The notes under the pieces are model-generated. The model saw nothing but the letters and a program-made list of their open reading frames with translations, ran no database searches and was not told the origin of the DNA. DNA of 63,947 nt, from positions 1-63,947 of the forward strand of contig BQIW01000013.1 in assembly GCA_021604105.1 (NCBI GenBank), read 5' to 3'. The stretch is from Nitrospirales bacterium. Its GTDB lineage: Bacteria > Nitrospirota > Nitrospiria > Nitrospirales > UBA8639. Both the position numbers and the translations under genes were made by a program. Shown one piece after another: positions 44,853 through 55,157 of the stretch. The stretch's first letter is position 1, and each line of letters starts with the position of its first letter.

Positions 44853-45566
44853 CTAACCCAGGAGGTGTTTCATGTCACGGACCGCTCGTTCAAGTCCGAC
44901 AAACATGGCATGAGCGATAATGCTATGACCGATATTGAATTCTTCAATTTCGGAAATGCCGGTCAGCCGCCTAATATTTCGGTAATTCAGCCCATGTCCC
45001 GCATTTACATGCAATCCTAATTTCGACGCAAGTTTGGCCGTTTGAACCAACGCGTCAAGCTCAACATCTTCTTCCTGCTGACGCCGGGTATTCGCATACC
45101 GACCGGTATGGATTTCTATGCAATCTGCTTGGACTTTGTGGGCGGCGCGAAGTTGATTGACATCAGGATCAATGAACAGACTGACGGGAATGCCCCCTTC
45201 ATGGAGCAATTGCACCATAGTCTGGATACGGTCACGATGTTCGATCACGTCCAACCCACCCTCTGTCGTGAGTTCCTGGCGCCGCTCGGGTACGAGGGTT
45301 ACCAGGTCGGGTTTAATGTTCAAGGCTATTTTGGCCACGGCATCGTCAGCGGCCATTTCTAAGTTGAGATGCGTCTGAACGGTTTCACGCAAAATAGTCA
45401 GGTCCCGGTCCTGAATATGCCGCCGGTCCTCCCGGAGATGCACCACAATGCCATCGGCCCCGGCCAGGTGAGCCAACGAAGCCGCGACAATGGGGTCTGG
45501 TTCATGTCCTCCGCGAGCTTGGCGAAGCGTAGCCACGTGGTCGATATTCACGCCAAGTCGTGCCAT
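44853..45566 (-). CDS. pdxJ: Pyridoxine 5'-phosphate synthase PdxJ
   Basis: The 237-residue TIM-barrel enzyme condenses deoxyxylulose 5-phosphate with aminoacetone phosphate to pyridoxine phosphate (vitamin B6). Blocks: [17 protein letters not shown] at the N-terminus, [15 protein letters not shown], and [11 protein letters not shown] plus [12 protein letters not shown] near the C-terminus. ATG 45566 is chosen because AAGGA lies six bases before it and the family starts there; the frame is open to 45641. Confidence 0.96.
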   Translation of the reverse strand: MARLGVNIDHVATLRQARGGHEPDPIVAASLAHLAGADGIVVHLREDRRHIQDRDLTILRETVQTHLNLEMAADDAVAKIALNIKPDLVTLVPERRQELTTEGGLDVIEHRDRIQTMVQLLHEGGIPVSLFIDPDVNQLRAAHKVQADCIEIHTGRYANTRRQQEEDVELDALVQTAKLASKLGLHVNAGHGLNYRNIRRLTGISEIEEFNIGHSIIAHAMFVGLERAVRDMKHLLG

Positions 45567-45709
45567 GGAAGTCCTTGGAGGTCCGGGTGAGTAATGAATC
45601 AACGAGATCTCATTATTGCAAAAGGGAAAATCTTCCTGCAATAAAGGAATTTTCAGTTCAGGGGGGAGTGATTCGGGAAAAATTGCCTGAAAAATCCCAT
45701 ACTCTGAAA

Positions 45710-45738
45710 TTGACTGGTCGCGTTACCTCATCTAGAAT
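45710..45738 (+). promoter_or_regulatory. Promoter of the alaC-hom-thrC operon
   Basis: TTGACT (45710-45715), 17 bp, TAGAAT (45733-45738). Both hexamers match five of six consensus positions. It lies 80 bases before the aminotransferase ATG, divergent from pdxJ. No leader-peptide attenuator rich in Thr or Ile codons was noticed. Confidence 0.55.
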
Positions 45739-45818
45739 TAAAACTCTATTAAATCGTACGATTATCTATCCATTTCCTTCCCAAACCATCAAGGACGATT
45801 CGTCATTTTACACAAACA

Positions 45819-47003
45819 ATGGAACCTTTTTACCGAATTCAACGTTTGCCAGGATATGTCTTCTCTCAGGTTCAAGAGTTAAAACTCCAAGCCCGGAAGC
45901 GGGGAGAAGATATCATTGATTTAGGCATGGGCAATCCTGACCAGCCCACACCCCGTCATATTGTAGATAAATTGATTGAAACCGCGCGACTTGGGCGCAA
46001 TCATCGCTATTCGGCTTCACGCGGTATTACGAAATTGCGTCATGCCATTTGCGATTGGTATCAACGAAATTACGAGGTTAGTCTCGATCCGGAGACCGAA
46101 GCCATTGTGACTCTGGGTGTGAAAGAAGGGTTGGCGCATTTAGCCCTGGCCATGGTGGGCCCGGGTGACGTGGTGCTGGCACCGACCCCGACGTATCCGA
46201 TTCATATGTACAGTGTGATTATCGCGGGCGGCGAAATCCGCGGGGTTGAATTAGGGCCGGATTCGGATTTTTTCGAAAATCTGAAAAAGGCCTTCAAGCA
46301 GACACAACCGGCTCCTCGAGCCTTGATCATCAGTTTTCCTCATAATCCAACCACTCGCGTGGTTGATTTGGAGTTTTTTAAAAAAGTCGTGGAGTTTGCC
46401 CTGGAACACCAGGTCTGGGTCATTCATGATCTGGCCTATGCCGATATCGTGTTCGATGGTTACAAAGCCCCCAGCCTTCTTCAAATTCCTGAAGCCAAAC
46501 ACATTGGCGTGGAATTTTACTCTCTCTCGAAAAGTTATAACATGCCGGGATGGCGAGTAGGATTTTGTGTCGGGAATCGTGAAGTTATTGGTGCGTTGAC
46601 GAAGATCAAAAGTTACCTGGATTATGGCATGTTCCAGCCTATCCAAATTGCCAGTATTATAGCCCTGAACGGTCCGCAGGATTGCGTGAAAGAAATTACC
46701 GGACGGTATGAGCGAAGGCGCAATGCTCTGGTCCGCGGCCTCAACCGAATTGGTTGGTCGATCGATTATCCCCGCGCCACCATGTTTGCCTGGGCAAAAA
46801 TTCCACAGCCCTACCTTGGAATGGGATCGTTGGAATTTTCCAAGTTATTGTTACGGGATGCCAAAGTTGCGGTTTCACCGGGCATAGGGTTCGGCGAAGG
46901 TGGCGATGACTATGTTCGCTTTGCATTGGTCGAAAATGAGCACCGGATTTTCCAGGCTGTTCGAGGAATTCGTCAGGCCTTAAAACTGGATGGAGACGCA
47001 TAA
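45819..47003 (+). CDS. Class I/II aminotransferase, AlaC-like
   Basis: The 394-residue PLP enzyme resembles glutamate-pyruvate aminotransferase AlaC. The Schiff-base lysine is in [12 protein letters not shown]. Other blocks are [19 protein letters not shown] (Asn binding the PLP ring hydroxyl), HDLAYADI and [10 protein letters not shown] (carboxylate-binding Arg). It probably makes alanine or another amino acid from glutamate. Its stop overlaps the hom ATG by one base, so it is coupled to aspartate-family synthesis; related operons occur in other phyla. Confidence 0.9.
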   Translation: MEPFYRIQRLPGYVFSQVQELKLQARKRGEDIIDLGMGNPDQPTPRHIVDKLIETARLGRNHRYSASRGITKLRHAICDWYQRNYEVSLDPETEAIVTLGVKEGLAHLALAMVGPGDVVLAPTPTYPIHMYSVIIAGGEIRGVELGPDSDFFENLKKAFKQTQPAPRALIISFPHNPTTRVVDLEFFKKVVEFALEHQVWVIHDLAYADIVFDGYKAPSLLQIPEAKHIGVEFYSLSKSYNMPGWRVGFCVGNREVIGALTKIKSYLDYGMFQPIQIASIIALNGPQDCVKEITGRYERRRNALVRGLNRIGWSIDYPRATMFAWAKIPQPYLGMGSLEFSKLLLRDAKVAVSPGIGFGEGGDDYVRFALVENEHRIFQAVRGIRQALKLDGDA

Positions 47004-48313
47004 TGCAAAAGACAATCCAGGTTGGGCTGATCGGGTTTGGTACGGTGGGGACAGGAGTCGTAAAGATTCTTCAGGAAAATAGCAGCCTCATCACGAAACG
47101 TGTTGGAGTTCCGGTGTCACTTGTGCGAATTGCGGACTTGGATGTGAAAACACCTCGCGGGATTTCGGTCCCTCAAGGGGTACTCACGACGGATGTCAGG
47201 GATATTCTGGAGGATTCCGCTATTGATATTGTGGTGGAATTAATTGGCGGGCATGAACCGGCGAAAGGGTTTATTCTTCAAGCGCTTGAACGAAAAAAGT
47301 GTGTGGTCACGGCGAATAAGGCGTTGCTGGCCGATCATGGAGAAGAAATCTTTGAGGCGGCATTTAAGGCAGGCGTTGATCTCGGATTTGAAGCGAGTGT
47401 CGGGGGAGGCATACCCATCCTTCGATCACTCACCGAGGGCTTAGCTGCAAACCGGATCTTATCGATTACGGGGATCATGAATGGGACGTCAAATTATATT
47501 CTGACCCGGATGACCAATGAGCACCGTGATTTTGACGAAATATTACAGGAGGCAAAACAGGAAGGTTATGCCGAAGCCGATCCATCGCTGGATGTGAATG
47601 GCGTGGATGCCGCTCACAAACTGGCTATCATGGTGAACCTTGCGTATGGGACCCCCGTGCCCATGGGAGCCATCTTTACTGAGGGAATTTCCCATATTTC
47701 GACGGTGGACATCGAGTTTGCCCGTGAACTCGGGTTTACCATTAAATTGCTGGGAATCGCGAAACTTCAAGAGCATGCCATTGAGGCACGAGTGCATCCC
47801 GCCCTGGTTCCTGCCGGATCTCCCATTGCACAGGTTAATGGGGTCTACAATGCCATTCATTTGATTGGTGACGCGGTAGGAGATGTTGTGCTCTACGGCA
47901 AGGGGGCTGGATCGCTCCCCACAGCCAGTGCGGTGGTGGGGGACATTATTGATTTGGCACGGAATCGTCTGGCTGAAGTTGCCGGACGGGTCCCTGTGAC
48001 CTCATTCAAATGGGAATCGCGTGAGCCTATTGCCATAAGGCCGATGGACGACATTGAATGCCGGTATTATTTGCGGTGCATGGTCAAAGATCAACCCGGC
48101 GTTTTATCGTCCATATCGGGAATTCTTGGACAGCGTGGAATCAGCATCTCATCTGTTCTGCAAAAAGGGCGAAAGGAAGGTCAAACGGTGCCATTGGTCA
48201 TCCTGACCCATCGCTCGGTGGAGCGAGCCGTTCAATCGGCACTTCAGGAAATTAATGCACTTCCCATGGTGTCAGAGCCAACGACATTCCTTCGGATGGA
48301 AGGGGTGGAATAA
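47003..48313 (+). CDS. hom: Homoserine dehydrogenase
   Basis: The 436-residue enzyme reduces aspartate semialdehyde to homoserine. It has the N-terminal GFGTVGTGVVKIL dinucleotide fold, GIMNGTSNYILTRM and EAQ-region catalytic block YAEADPSLDVNGVDAAHKL, and a C-terminal ACT domain (about 355-430) that usually mediates threonine feedback. It overlaps the aminotransferase stop by one base and is followed by thrC. Confidence 0.96.
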   Translation: MQKTIQVGLIGFGTVGTGVVKILQENSSLITKRVGVPVSLVRIADLDVKTPRGISVPQGVLTTDVRDILEDSAIDIVVELIGGHEPAKGFILQALERKKCVVTANKALLADHGEEIFEAAFKAGVDLGFEASVGGGIPILRSLTEGLAANRILSITGIMNGTSNYILTRMTNEHRDFDEILQEAKQEGYAEADPSLDVNGVDAAHKLAIMVNLAYGTPVPMGAIFTEGISHISTVDIEFARELGFTIKLLGIAKLQEHAIEARVHPALVPAGSPIAQVNGVYNAIHLIGDAVGDVVLYGKGAGSLPTASAVVGDIIDLARNRLAEVAGRVPVTSFKWESREPIAIRPMDDIECRYYLRCMVKDQPGVLSSISGILGQRGISISSVLQKGRKEGQTVPLVILTHRSVERAVQSALQEINALPMVSEPTTFLRMEGVE

Positions 48314-48354
48314 GACATGAAACCAAATCGCGTCATGAAGGGGGACAAGCCATT

Positions 48355-49416
48355 ATGATTCCTTGGCGTGGCGTTATCGAGGAATATCGGAAATTCCTCC
48401 CGGTGGGAGAACAGACTCCGATTGTGTCGCTCCTGGAGGGGAATACTCCACTCATTCCGGCAAAGCGCTTAGCCGGGAAAATTTGTCCTGGTCTGGGTTT
48501 GTATCTGAAGATAGAAGGGGCCAATCCAACCGGTTCCTTTAAGGACCGGGGAATGACCATGGCCGTTTCCAAGGCCGTAGAAAGCAAGGCCAGAGGACTC
48601 ATGTGCGCCTCGACAGGCAACACCTCCGCTTCTGCGGCGGCCTATGGAGCGAAGGCGGGATTACCAGTCTATGTTGTTGTGCCGGCAGGGAATATTGCGT
48701 TGGGTAAGTTGACACAGGCGCTCATGCATGGAGGACGAGTCATTCAAATTGAAGGGAACTTTGATCAGGCCTTAACGATCGTAAAAGACTTGTGTCAGGA
48801 AACCGCCATTGAATTGGTCAATTCAATAAACCCGTTTCGTTTGGAGGGTCAAAAAACGGCGGCTATGGAAGTCTGTGACCAATTGGGGTATGCCCCGGTC
48901 ATCCATGCGCTACCGGTAGGGAATGCCGGTAATATTACCGCGTATTGGCGTGGGTATCGGGAGTATCACCGAGCCGGACAAACTCAAGGGTTGCCTCGTA
49001 TGTTCGGGTTTCAAGCGGAAGGAGCTGCACCATTGATCAGGGGTTATATCGTAGAGGAGCCGAAAACCATTGCCTCAGCCATTCGGATTGGCAATCCGGC
49101 CAGCTGGTGTTTTGCCATGGAAGCGGTGGAGGAGTCACACGGATATCTGGACATGGTGTCGGACGAAGAAATTCTTCGAGCCTACCAAATGGTGGCAAGT
49201 GAAGAAGGGGTTTTTTGCGAGCCCGCTTCCGCTGCCTCCCTTGCTGGGATTGACAAAATGAATCGCGCCGGGTTGTTGCCGAAAGAGGGGGACATTGTGT
49301 GTACCTTAACCGGACATGGATTAAAAGATCCGGATACGGCCATCTCCGTCTCCTATCGACCGGTCACAATTCCTGCAACGCATGAAGCGGTCAGAGCGCA
49401 GTTAACGAATGTATAA
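48355..49416 (+). CDS. thrC: Threonine synthase
   Basis: The 353-residue PLP enzyme converts O-phosphohomoserine to threonine. The PLP lysine is in PTGSFKDRGMT, with STGNTSASAAAYGAKAG, PVGNAGN and a C-terminal LTGHGLKDPD block; this is the short plant/archaeal-like class. AGGGGGAC precedes the ATG. It needs phosphohomoserine, yet no classical ThrB homoserine kinase lies in the operon. Confidence 0.96.
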   Translation: MIPWRGVIEEYRKFLPVGEQTPIVSLLEGNTPLIPAKRLAGKICPGLGLYLKIEGANPTGSFKDRGMTMAVSKAVESKARGLMCASTGNTSASAAAYGAKAGLPVYVVVPAGNIALGKLTQALMHGGRVIQIEGNFDQALTIVKDLCQETAIELVNSINPFRLEGQKTAAMEVCDQLGYAPVIHALPVGNAGNITAYWRGYREYHRAGQTQGLPRMFGFQAEGAAPLIRGYIVEEPKTIASAIRIGNPASWCFAMEAVEESHGYLDMVSDEEILRAYQMVASEEGVFCEPASAASLAGIDKMNRAGLLPKEGDIVCTLTGHGLKDPDTAISVSYRPVTIPATHEAVRAQLTNV

Positions 49417-49488
49417 TCCCTCAAGGTCTTCTGAACCCCAGATTGGTCGTACAACTACTTTTTAACTCAACACAGTGAGGCTTAGGTC

Positions 49489-50724
49489 GTGCGAAAAACG
49501 ATCGTGATTCACGTCGATGGATTGACGGGACAGTCGTATCAAGAATTAGGAGACCAAACCGTCTTACAATCGGCCCGGACACCGCACCTGGATGAATTGG
49601 CTGGACAGGGTGAACTGGGCCGCTTAGGAGTATCCCGAGAACCCCGTCCCTTCTGCGGGGAAATGGTCCTGCTTGCCTTATTAGGTTACGATACACACAA
49701 ATGGTATACCGGTCCTGGTGCCTTTGAGGCAGGGGGATTGGAGGTTGTTCTGGACTCTCATGATGTGGCTTATCTGTGTCATCTGGTGACTCTCCGCGGT
49801 CAGGATGGATGGGGGGATGGGAAAAAACTTGGTCCCCACCTGTTCATGGCCGACCCCTTTGGTGGAGGAATCGGGACGGAGGATGCCCGAGAGCTCATTG
49901 ATGCCGTCAATGAACAATTGATTTCCGAAAATATTCAATTTTACATGGGCAACCAGCATCGGCATCTTATGGTCTGGGTGGGCGCGAGCGGGAAAGTGGC
50001 CTGTCGCAACCCATACGAGGCCTTAGGACAATCGATCGAGGCGTATCTGCCCGACGGCGATGGATCGCAAATCCTACGTGAACTCATGGCGGCTTCTAGG
50101 GCGATCCTTTGCCATCATCCTGTGAATCAAGAGCGCCTTAGTGCCGGGTTAAAACCGGCCAATTGTTTATGGTTGTGGGGGGCGGGGAAACCTGTGGAAC
50201 TGCCTCAGTTCCAGGAGCGATGGCCGGTCAATGGTATCGTGATTTCGCCTGATGGGCCTTACGTCGGTGTTGGAATGGCCGCCGGACTTCAGACGGTCAA
50301 GCTTGAACATGGGGCAGGGGGAGATATCGCATGGTTGCAGGATATGGCCAATCGGGCTTCGACGGCCTTGGACAGGCATAGCCTGGTTTGTCTGCACATT
50401 CCCTTTTGCGAATGGGGATTGAAGGATGGACAGGCGGTGCCACCCTCACAATTAGTGGAATATCTCCAGCAGGTGGACGAACAGGTCATTGGAGCCATAC
50501 AGCAGTCCGTTGGACGCCACGACTCCATCCGGATCGTCGTCCTGGTTACGTCATGTCCGAATTGGCAGAAGAACGGAGGGTCTTCCATATCGCCCTATCT
50601 GGTGTTTGAAGGGGAAGGGGAAAAATCCGAACATCATGCGGTACCAATGAATGAACGTGAGGTAGCCAACCGCCCACTTCGTGATGCCACCAAACTCTTT
50701 GAGCGATTAATGGTCACTCACTAA
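49489..50724 (+). CDS. ApgM-like protein (proposed homoserine kinase family), active site degenerate
   Basis: The 411-residue protein aligns by eye with the archaeal-type cofactor-independent phosphoglycerate mutase family; a clade of this family found in threonine operons is annotated as proposed homoserine kinase. The fold markers are kept: [42 protein letters not shown]. Key residues are not. The usual nucleophile-plus-ligand P-G-S-D before xxxLLGYD reads F-C-G-E. The D-E-A-x-H metal motif reads E-W-G-L-K in [13 protein letters not shown]. The D-H-P-T-P motif reads S-C-P-N-W in VTSCPNW. Only the first aspartate (D9) remains. It sits between thrC and lysC. It may be a pseudoenzyme, a regulator, or a divergent enzyme. 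Confidence 0.75.
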   Translation: MRKTIVIHVDGLTGQSYQELGDQTVLQSARTPHLDELAGQGELGRLGVSREPRPFCGEMVLLALLGYDTHKWYTGPGAFEAGGLEVVLDSHDVAYLCHLVTLRGQDGWGDGKKLGPHLFMADPFGGGIGTEDARELIDAVNEQLISENIQFYMGNQHRHLMVWVGASGKVACRNPYEALGQSIEAYLPDGDGSQILRELMAASRAILCHHPVNQERLSAGLKPANCLWLWGAGKPVELPQFQERWPVNGIVISPDGPYVGVGMAAGLQTVKLEHGAGGDIAWLQDMANRASTALDRHSLVCLHIPFCEWGLKDGQAVPPSQLVEYLQQVDEQVIGAIQQSVGRHDSIRIVVLVTSCPNWQKNGGSSISPYLVFEGEGEKSEHHAVPMNEREVANRPLRDATKLFERLMVTH

Positions 50725-50729
50725 AGCCT

Positions 50730-51965
50730 ATGGCGCTGTATATTCAAAAATTCGGCGGTACATCAGTAGGGAGCCTGGAACGTATCCAAAACGTGGCTCG
50801 ACTTATTGAAGGTACCTACAGGGAGGGGCATCAACTGGTGGTCGTGTTGTCCGCGATGAGCGGGGAAACGGATCGCCTCATGAAGATGGCCAAGGCCGTG
50901 AGTGTCGACCCTGATGATCGGGAGCTGGATGTGTTACTGTCTTCTGGAGAACGGGTCACGATTGCCTTGATGGCGATGACTCTCAAAAGTCTTGGGATCA
51001 GGGCGCAATCCTTTACGGGACGTCAGGTTGGGATTGTGACCGATAGCATGCATACCAAGGCCCGGGTCTCCCGTGTCGATACGGATCGGGTACGGGGAGC
51101 CTTGGGTGACGGGATTGTGCCCATCGTGGCCGGGTTTCAAGGTATTAACGCCGCCTCCGATGTGACGACGTTAGGGCGCGGCGGGTCGGATTTGACGGCC
51201 GTGGTCTTGGCGGCGGCGCTCAAGGCCGATACCTGCTTTATTTATACCGACGTGGATGGGGTATACACTGCCGATCCCAATGTGGTGCCGGGCGCGAGGC
51301 GGTTGGATAAAATCTCCTATGAAGAAATGTTAGAGTTAGCGAGTCTGGGTGCGAAGGTCCTCCAGTCTCGTTCGGTGGAATTGGCGGCTAAATATCAGGT
51401 GCCTGTGGAAGTGCGATCCAGCTTTCAAGGCGGGCCTGGAACCTGCGTGGTAAAAGAGGATGTCGATATGGAAGAAGTCCTGGTCTCGGGGGTCACGGGC
51501 GATCGGAATCAAGCCAAGGTCACGGTGGTCGGGGTGCCTGATCACCCTGGAATTGCGGCTACCTTGTTCTGCTCCATTGCCGACGCCGCCATCAATGTGG
51601 ATATGATTATTCAAAATGTGAGTCAGGATTCCCTGACGGATATTTCCTTTACCGTACCGAGAGCTGACCTTCCTCGAGGGATGAGTCTTATCAGGGATAT
51701 TGCCAAATCAGTGGAAGCTCGGACGGTCGGGGTGAATGAAGCCATTGCCAAAGTTTCATTAGTGGGAGTGGGAATGCGTTCGCATTCGGGTGTCGCAGCC
51801 AGGATGTTTCAGACGCTCTCACGTGAAGGCATTAATATCATGATGATCAGTACATCGGAAATTAAGATCTCTTGTGTAGTGGAAGAAAAATATATGGAAT
51901 TAGCAGTTCGGGCCTTGCACCAGGAGTTTGAATTAGAAGGACCTCCGGGGAGCGGAAAGGCCTAG
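50730..51965 (+). CDS. lysC: Aspartate kinase
   Basis: The 411-residue enzyme phosphorylates aspartate, the first step to lysine, methionine and threonine. Motifs: [13 protein letters not shown] at the N-terminus, [33 protein letters not shown], and two ACT regulatory domains from about 265 ([22 protein letters not shown] and [19 protein letters not shown]). It starts five bases after the ApgM-like gene, so they are tightly coupled. Confidence 0.97.
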   Translation: MALYIQKFGGTSVGSLERIQNVARLIEGTYREGHQLVVVLSAMSGETDRLMKMAKAVSVDPDDRELDVLLSSGERVTIALMAMTLKSLGIRAQSFTGRQVGIVTDSMHTKARVSRVDTDRVRGALGDGIVPIVAGFQGINAASDVTTLGRGGSDLTAVVLAAALKADTCFIYTDVDGVYTADPNVVPGARRLDKISYEEMLELASLGAKVLQSRSVELAAKYQVPVEVRSSFQGGPGTCVVKEDVDMEEVLVSGVTGDRNQAKVTVVGVPDHPGIAATLFCSIADAAINVDMIIQNVSQDSLTDISFTVPRADLPRGMSLIRDIAKSVEARTVGVNEAIAKVSLVGVGMRSHSGVAARMFQTLSREGINIMMISTSEIKISCVVEEKYMELAVRALHQEFELEGPPGSGKA

Positions 51966-51977
51966 GCATGGTGATGT

Positions 51978-53588
51978 GTGTCGATATTGATGTTGCGTAT
52001 GCGTGATATGAATTCTCAAATTCCAGTCATTGAAATCTACGATACGACCCTCCGGGATGGTGCGCAGGCGGAAGATGTCAGTTTTTCGGTGGAGGATAAG
52101 GTTCGTATCGCCCTTAAATTAGATGAGCTAGGGGTTCATTTCATAGAAGGAGGGTGGCCGGGAGCCAACCCCAAGGACATCGAGTTTTTCCAAGTCATGA
52201 AATCGACTCCATTGCAGCACGCTAAAATCGTGGCATTTGGTTCGACGCGAAAAGCCAAAAATACGGCAAAGGCCGATCCAACACTGGAAGCCCTCCTATC
52301 CGCTGAGACGGATATTGTGACCATCTTTGGAAAAAGCTGGACCCTCCATGTGACGGAAGCCTTGGAAACCACGTTGGCCATTAATTTAGAACTGATTGCC
52401 GATTCCATCTCCTATCTCCGGTCCAGGGGACGGCAGGTGTTTTACGATGCCGAACATTTTTTCGATGGCTATAAAACGGATCCCGTCTACGCGATAAAAA
52501 CTATCCAGGCTGCGGCGGAAGCCGGAGCGGAGCGGATCGTGTTGTGCGATACTAATGGGGGAACGATGCCATGGGATATTGGTGAGATCTTTGCGAAGGT
52601 CGGCAAGAACTGTTCTGTGCCGTTAGGCATCCACGCACACAATGATGCGGAGATGGGGGTTGCCAATTCATTGATTGCCGTGCAAGCGGGAGCGATCCAG
52701 GTCCAGGGCACGATCAATGGCATTGGAGAACGGTGCGGGAATGCCAACCTGTGCTCCGTCATGGCCAATTTGGAATTAAAAATGGAGCGAACAGCGCTGG
52801 GGAATGGACGGTTAGCACATCTTCGCACCATTTCTCATTATGTGGGCGAGATGGCCAATCTGACTCCCAATAAACGGCAGCCTTATGTGGGAGATACCGC
52901 GTTTGCTCATAAGGGGGGGGTGCATATTCATGCGGTACAAAAAAATCCGCTCACTTATGAACATGTGAATCCTGATATCGTCGGCAACCATCGCCGCGTA
53001 TTAATTTCCGATAGTAGTGGCCGGAGTGCCGTATTTGGAAAGATGGAAACTTTCGGCCTGGACCTGCCTCAGGATAATCCCAAGGTACTCGAATTACTGG
53101 ATTCCCTCAAAACGTTGGAATATGAAGGCTACCAATTTGAAGGCGCAGAAGGGTCTTTTGAATTATTAGTGCGGAAAGCCATGGGGACCTATACCCCATC
53201 TTTCGAATTTCTGGGGTGCCGGATCATTGTTGAAAAACGGAAAACCCATGAAGACCCTATTTCCGAGGCCACAATTATGGTCAAAGTCGGGGAGGTGGTT
53301 GAGCATACCGCGGCGGTCGGTGATGGGCCAGTGAATGCTCTCGATCATGCCCTTCGGAAAGCGTTGGAGCATTTCTATCCGCAGTTAAAGGAAGTCAAGC
53401 TTCTGGACTATAAGGTCCGTGTGTTGACCGGGCGGCATGGAACCGGTTCTCGTGTGCGAGTCCTGATTGAGTCGGGGGATCACAAGGAGAAATGGGGAAC
53501 GGTCGGGGTATCGGAGAACATCATTGAAGCCAGTTGGCAGGCTCTGGCCGACAGTATTGAGTATAAGCTCATGAAAGAGAAGCCGTAA
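51978..53588 (+). CDS. cimA: Citramalate synthase
   Basis: The 536-residue enzyme condenses pyruvate and acetyl-CoA to citramalate, opening a threonine-independent route to isoleucine. It has the HMGL-like TIM barrel (IYDTTLRDGAQAEDVSFS, HAHNDAEMGVANS, GTINGIGERCGNANL) and a C-terminal LeuA-type dimer/regulatory domain (about 400-530). Its full-length barrel with EGGWPGANPKD distinguishes it from 2-isopropylmalate synthase. The start is uncertain: GTG 51978 is given, but ATG 52008 is equally likely; neither has a good ribosome-binding site. Confidence 0.93.
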   Translation: MSILMLRMRDMNSQIPVIEIYDTTLRDGAQAEDVSFSVEDKVRIALKLDELGVHFIEGGWPGANPKDIEFFQVMKSTPLQHAKIVAFGSTRKAKNTAKADPTLEALLSAETDIVTIFGKSWTLHVTEALETTLAINLELIADSISYLRSRGRQVFYDAEHFFDGYKTDPVYAIKTIQAAAEAGAERIVLCDTNGGTMPWDIGEIFAKVGKNCSVPLGIHAHNDAEMGVANSLIAVQAGAIQVQGTINGIGERCGNANLCSVMANLELKMERTALGNGRLAHLRTISHYVGEMANLTPNKRQPYVGDTAFAHKGGVHIHAVQKNPLTYEHVNPDIVGNHRRVLISDSSGRSAVFGKMETFGLDLPQDNPKVLELLDSLKTLEYEGYQFEGAEGSFELLVRKAMGTYTPSFEFLGCRIIVEKRKTHEDPISEATIMVKVGEVVEHTAAVGDGPVNALDHALRKALEHFYPQLKEVKLLDYKVRVLTGRHGTGSRVRVLIESGDHKEKWGTVGVSENIIEASWQALADSIEYKLMKEKP

Positions 53589-53650
53589 AAGTGATGGCGG
53601 TCTCTCCGCGGGTAGGCGGACAAAGGGGAATCCTCTGAAGAGCCCGGTTC

Positions 53651-53679
53651 TTGACATCATCTGCGTTGCCCGTTACGTT
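53651..53679 (+). promoter_or_regulatory. Candidate promoter of ihfA
   Basis: TTGACA (53651-53656), 17 bp, TACGTT (53674-53679), 84 bases before the ATG. The -35 is perfect and the -10 is weak (T, A and final T match). Confidence 0.4.
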
Positions 53680-53762
53680 GCTGCCAGCAACAAGGGTCGG
53701 AGGCGTGAATTCACCATCCGTATGTACGGTCTTCGAGACCACTGGTGAGGGGGTTTTGATTT

Positions 53763-54038
53763 ATGCGCAAGGCTGACATTGCCGAAATTATCACAGAGAC
53801 GGCAGCTATCCAAAAAAACGATTCTATGGAAATGGTGGAGCACGTCTTGGATTTGATCAAGTCTATGCTTCAACAGGGGGAAGTCGTCAAAATTGCCGGG
53901 TTTGGAAACTTTGTTGTCCGGAACAAGGGAGAGCGAAAAGGGAGGAACCCAAGAACCGGAGAAGAAATTGCCATTACGCCCAGACGGGTGGTGACCTTCC
54001 GGCCAAGTCAACTCTTTAAGAAATATGTCAATTCTTGA
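53763..54038 (+). CDS. ihfA: Integration host factor alpha subunit (HU/IHF family)
   Basis: The 91-residue DNA-bending protein has the HU/IHF core: GEVVKIAGFGNFVVRNKGERKGRNP with the DNA-intercalating proline of the beta arm, and EIAITPRRVVTFRPSQLFK. The combination with a downstream MerR-type gene is the classic ihfA-merR pair. Its partner beta subunit is not in the window. HU cannot be fully excluded, but the RVVTFRPSQ tail favours IHF-alpha. Confidence 0.88.
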   Translation: MRKADIAEIITETAAIQKNDSMEMVEHVLDLIKSMLQQGEVVKIAGFGNFVVRNKGERKGRNPRTGEEIAITPRRVVTFRPSQLFKKYVNS

Positions 54039-54093
54039 CCGGCGAGAATCTCGCATTCGGTCTCGTTCACTCTCTTGCTAGACACACCGTGGG

Positions 54094-54456
54094 GTGAATG
54101 CCGGTATGGGGGTTGGAACCAAATACGAGGATAAGGCCTTTTATAAAATAGGGGAAGTCGCCGATCTGACGAATCTTCCCGCGTATGTCCTGCGGTTTTG
54201 GGAGTCGGAATTCATTTTTCTCAAACCTAAGAAAAGTCAGGGCAAACACCGGGTCTATTCGAAAGCCGACATTGAAACAATCTTTGAAATTAAACGGATG
54301 CTCTATGATGAAGGGTATACGATTGCCGGTCTGAAGCGATATTGGTACCGCAAAAAACGGTCGGAAAAAGCCGTGCAAGTCCCGAAAGACCGTGTGGAAA
54401 AAGCGAAAGTGGAACTACAGGGTATATTGAAGATTTTGGGGCGAACGACGGCATAG
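54094..54456 (+). CDS. MerR-family transcriptional regulator
   Basis: The 120-residue protein has an N-terminal MerR winged-helix ([25 protein letters not shown], then [20 protein letters not shown]). The C-terminal part is short and lysine-rich, without the cysteines of metal-sensing MerR proteins, as is usual for the MerR-like gene after ihfA. It probably binds DNA as a dimer; target and ligand are unknown. The start is GTG at 54094; an ATG at 54106 is an alternative. Confidence 0.85.
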   Translation: MNAGMGVGTKYEDKAFYKIGEVADLTNLPAYVLRFWESEFIFLKPKKSQGKHRVYSKADIETIFEIKRMLYDEGYTIAGLKRYWYRKKRSEKAVQVPKDRVEKAKVELQGILKILGRTTA

Positions 54457-54505
54457 GCTTTCGGACAATGACAACGGATGGGAATACGACTGATCAGAAT
54501 AATGT

Positions 54506-54582
<77 letters not shown>

Positions 54583-54664
54583 TGTGTTCTTTTCAGCAGA
54601 ATGTGTTTTGTTGTCCCCTTGATCGGTTAGAAGGGGATAGTCGATTGGGCAGTACGAAGGCTCG

Positions 54665-54919
54665 CTAGGCTTGTAAGTCCTCTTCTTCAGCCAGCTCCTC
54701 ACCCTCGGGCATTCCATACGCCACATATTTCGCATAGGAGAGATAAATTTGGCTGCTGTCTCTCATGGCCTTTGAGCCAGCCTTCATTCTCTGGAATCGG
54801 TTTTTAGATTCCGCATCGGTCTGTGTTTCGAGCTGGCTGACATGTTCCTGTAATAACATGGAATAGCGCTGCATCGCTTGCTCTATTTCCAAATAGGCTT
54901 GCAGAATGTCTTCTTGCAT
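54665..54919 (-). CDS. Small helical hypothetical protein
   Basis: The 84-residue acidic protein is mostly helical, with a likely coiled coil over residues 5-55 and a Glu-rich C-terminus ([12 protein letters not shown]). Family not recognised. AAGGAGGA lies seven bases before the ATG, which makes it a credible gene despite its size. There is no signal peptide. It stands alone between tRNA-Pro and the glycosyltransferase genes. Confidence 0.75.
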   Translation of the reverse strand: MQEDILQAYLEIEQAMQRYSMLLQEHVSQLETQTDAESKNRFQRMKAGSKAMRDSSQIYLSYAKYVAYGMPEGEELAEEEDLQA

Positions 54920-55157
54920 GAATGGTCCTCCTTCATAATGTCCTCCACCTTACAAAAGGCTGTTCCCAGGGTCAACTTGCGGTGACCGGTGGTTTGGAGT
55001 GTAGCATGACGATCACGGAATCTCGGGGAGAGCTTCTGGTGATGAAGGGCCGTTTGACCGATTTTTTAGATATTCAGTAAAATGGTGACTGGGTAGGAGG
55101 GTCCGCAACGTGTGTGCCGTCATTAATGTGAAGTCTGTAGCGTAGTCCTCGCGATCC

